This document shows positions 5,713 through 6,024 of a stretch of 6,024 nt of DNA, in pieces. A program made the translations under genes and the position numbers. Within the stretch, counting starts at the first letter, position 1, and every line of letters begins with the position of its first letter. Source of the stretch: Rhodothermales bacterium (GTDB lineage Bacteria > Bacteroidota > Rhodothermia > Rhodothermales > VXPQ01); the NCBI GenBank assembly GCA_028283985.1, contig JANQSQ010000046.1, forward strand, positions 1 through 6,024, read 5' to 3'. The notes beneath the pieces were generated by a model. It did not search any database. It was given only the letters and a program-made list of their open reading frames with translations, and was not told where the DNA came from.

Positions 5713-6024
5713 ATGGTCGATTCCGATCCTAAACCTACATGGCAATGGTTTGTCGCCCTGATCGGGGTGATCCTTATTGGGAGTTGGTGCTCGGAGGCAT
5801 TGGGCCAGACAGAAAAGGAAATACGCCTGGAACCATTGAAAAGCGCTCCGCTGGAGGTGCTGTCACGAAAGCACATCAAGCCAAAAGAAAAAGTTGGGGT
5901 TATTGGAGAGGTCATGCCCGAATTGATCGGCGGGGGACTCGGAGAAATGATTTCTCAAATACGATACCCCGCATCTGCTCGCATGAATGGCATCGAGGGA
6001 ATTGTCTTTATACAGTTCGTTGTC
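5713..6024 (+). CDS. TonB C-terminal-domain (energy transducer TonB family) protein, N-terminal 104 aa, 3' truncated
   Basis: The frame is open from the ATG at 5713 to the right edge, so only the N-terminal part is visible. A hydrophobic segment at about residues 10-29 is a signal peptide or membrane anchor. ALG at 29-31 would allow signal peptidase cleavage. Cys26 follows a Trp, so a lipoprotein signal is unlikely. After a short Lys/Glu-rich linker, MPELIGG (68-74) and RYPASARMNGIEG (84-96) followed by IVFIQFVV (97-104) match the start of the TonB C-terminal domain. In TonB that domain contacts outer-membrane receptors to deliver energy from ExbBD. The linker is only about 37 residues and lacks the usual proline-rich stretch, so this may be a short TonB-like protein rather than the main transducer. 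GC content (about 52% over 5701-5760) is nearer to the older genes than to the PH gene. No ExbB/ExbD is visible here. Confidence 0.9.
   Translation, partial: MVDSDPKPTWQWFVALIGVILIGSWCSEALGQTEKEIRLEPLKSAPLEVLSRKHIKPKEKVGVIGEVMPELIGGGLGEMISQIRYPASARMNGIEGIVFIQFVV

Noticed and set aside
5621..5727. Direct repeat GATTCCGAT at 5621-5629 and 5719-5727 as a possible insertion-site duplication
   Set aside because: It is only 9 bases, the second copy is inside the TonB-family coding sequence, and nothing between them looks like a mobile element.
5549..5761. 70-codon open frame starting at a GTG in the intergenic region
   Set aside because: It overlaps the TonB-family start in another frame and lacks a convincing Shine-Dalgarno. 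Its translation resembles no family I know, and it covers the inverted repeats, which explain the region better.

Overview
The window looks like a stretch of chromosome from a moderately GC-rich Gram-negative bacterium. The lineage is inferred, not proven. A short TonB-family protein with a conserved C-terminal box, a membrane-anchored lytic transglycosylase and the DnaE sequence would fit a GC-rich member of the Bacteroidota/Rhodothermota assemblage. All recognisable genes lie on the + strand.

Layout: (1) Bases 3-2666 are the C-terminal three quarters of dnaE, the catalytic subunit of the replicative polymerase. It enters from the left edge and has an intact active site, clamp-binding motif and OB fold. 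(2) A class I glutamine-amidotransferase-like hydrolase (peptidase C26 type) starts inside the dnaE stop codon with a 4-base ATGA overlap (2663-3370). (3) A membrane-anchored SLT/MltD-like lytic transglycosylase (3360-5096) overlaps the hydrolase by 11 bases. These three genes have no gaps between them and read as one translationally coupled unit linking chromosome replication to a small-molecule or peptidoglycan amidase and a wall-cutting enzyme.

(4) After 41 bases comes a small bacterial PH-domain gene (5138-5512) with a strong ribosome binding site. It is strikingly AT-rich: about 35% GC by hand count over 5161-5520, against about 60% in the genes before it. It looks horizontally acquired or under different selection. 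(5) A 200-base non-coding interval (5513-5712) is rich in inverted repeats and holds two candidate promoters. (6) A TonB C-terminal-domain protein (5713 to the window end) has a strong Shine-Dalgarno sequence and runs off the right edge.

The genes are ordinary families. I see no CRISPR array, insertion sequence, tRNA, rRNA, prophage or intein. The least explained part is the structured leader before the TonB-family gene. There a 9-bp inverted repeat would close a multibranch RNA whose 3' arm ends at the base immediately before the ATG and overlaps the ribosome binding site. A separate 10-bp inverted repeat lies upstream. This is a hypothesis about regulation, not a demonstrated new system.
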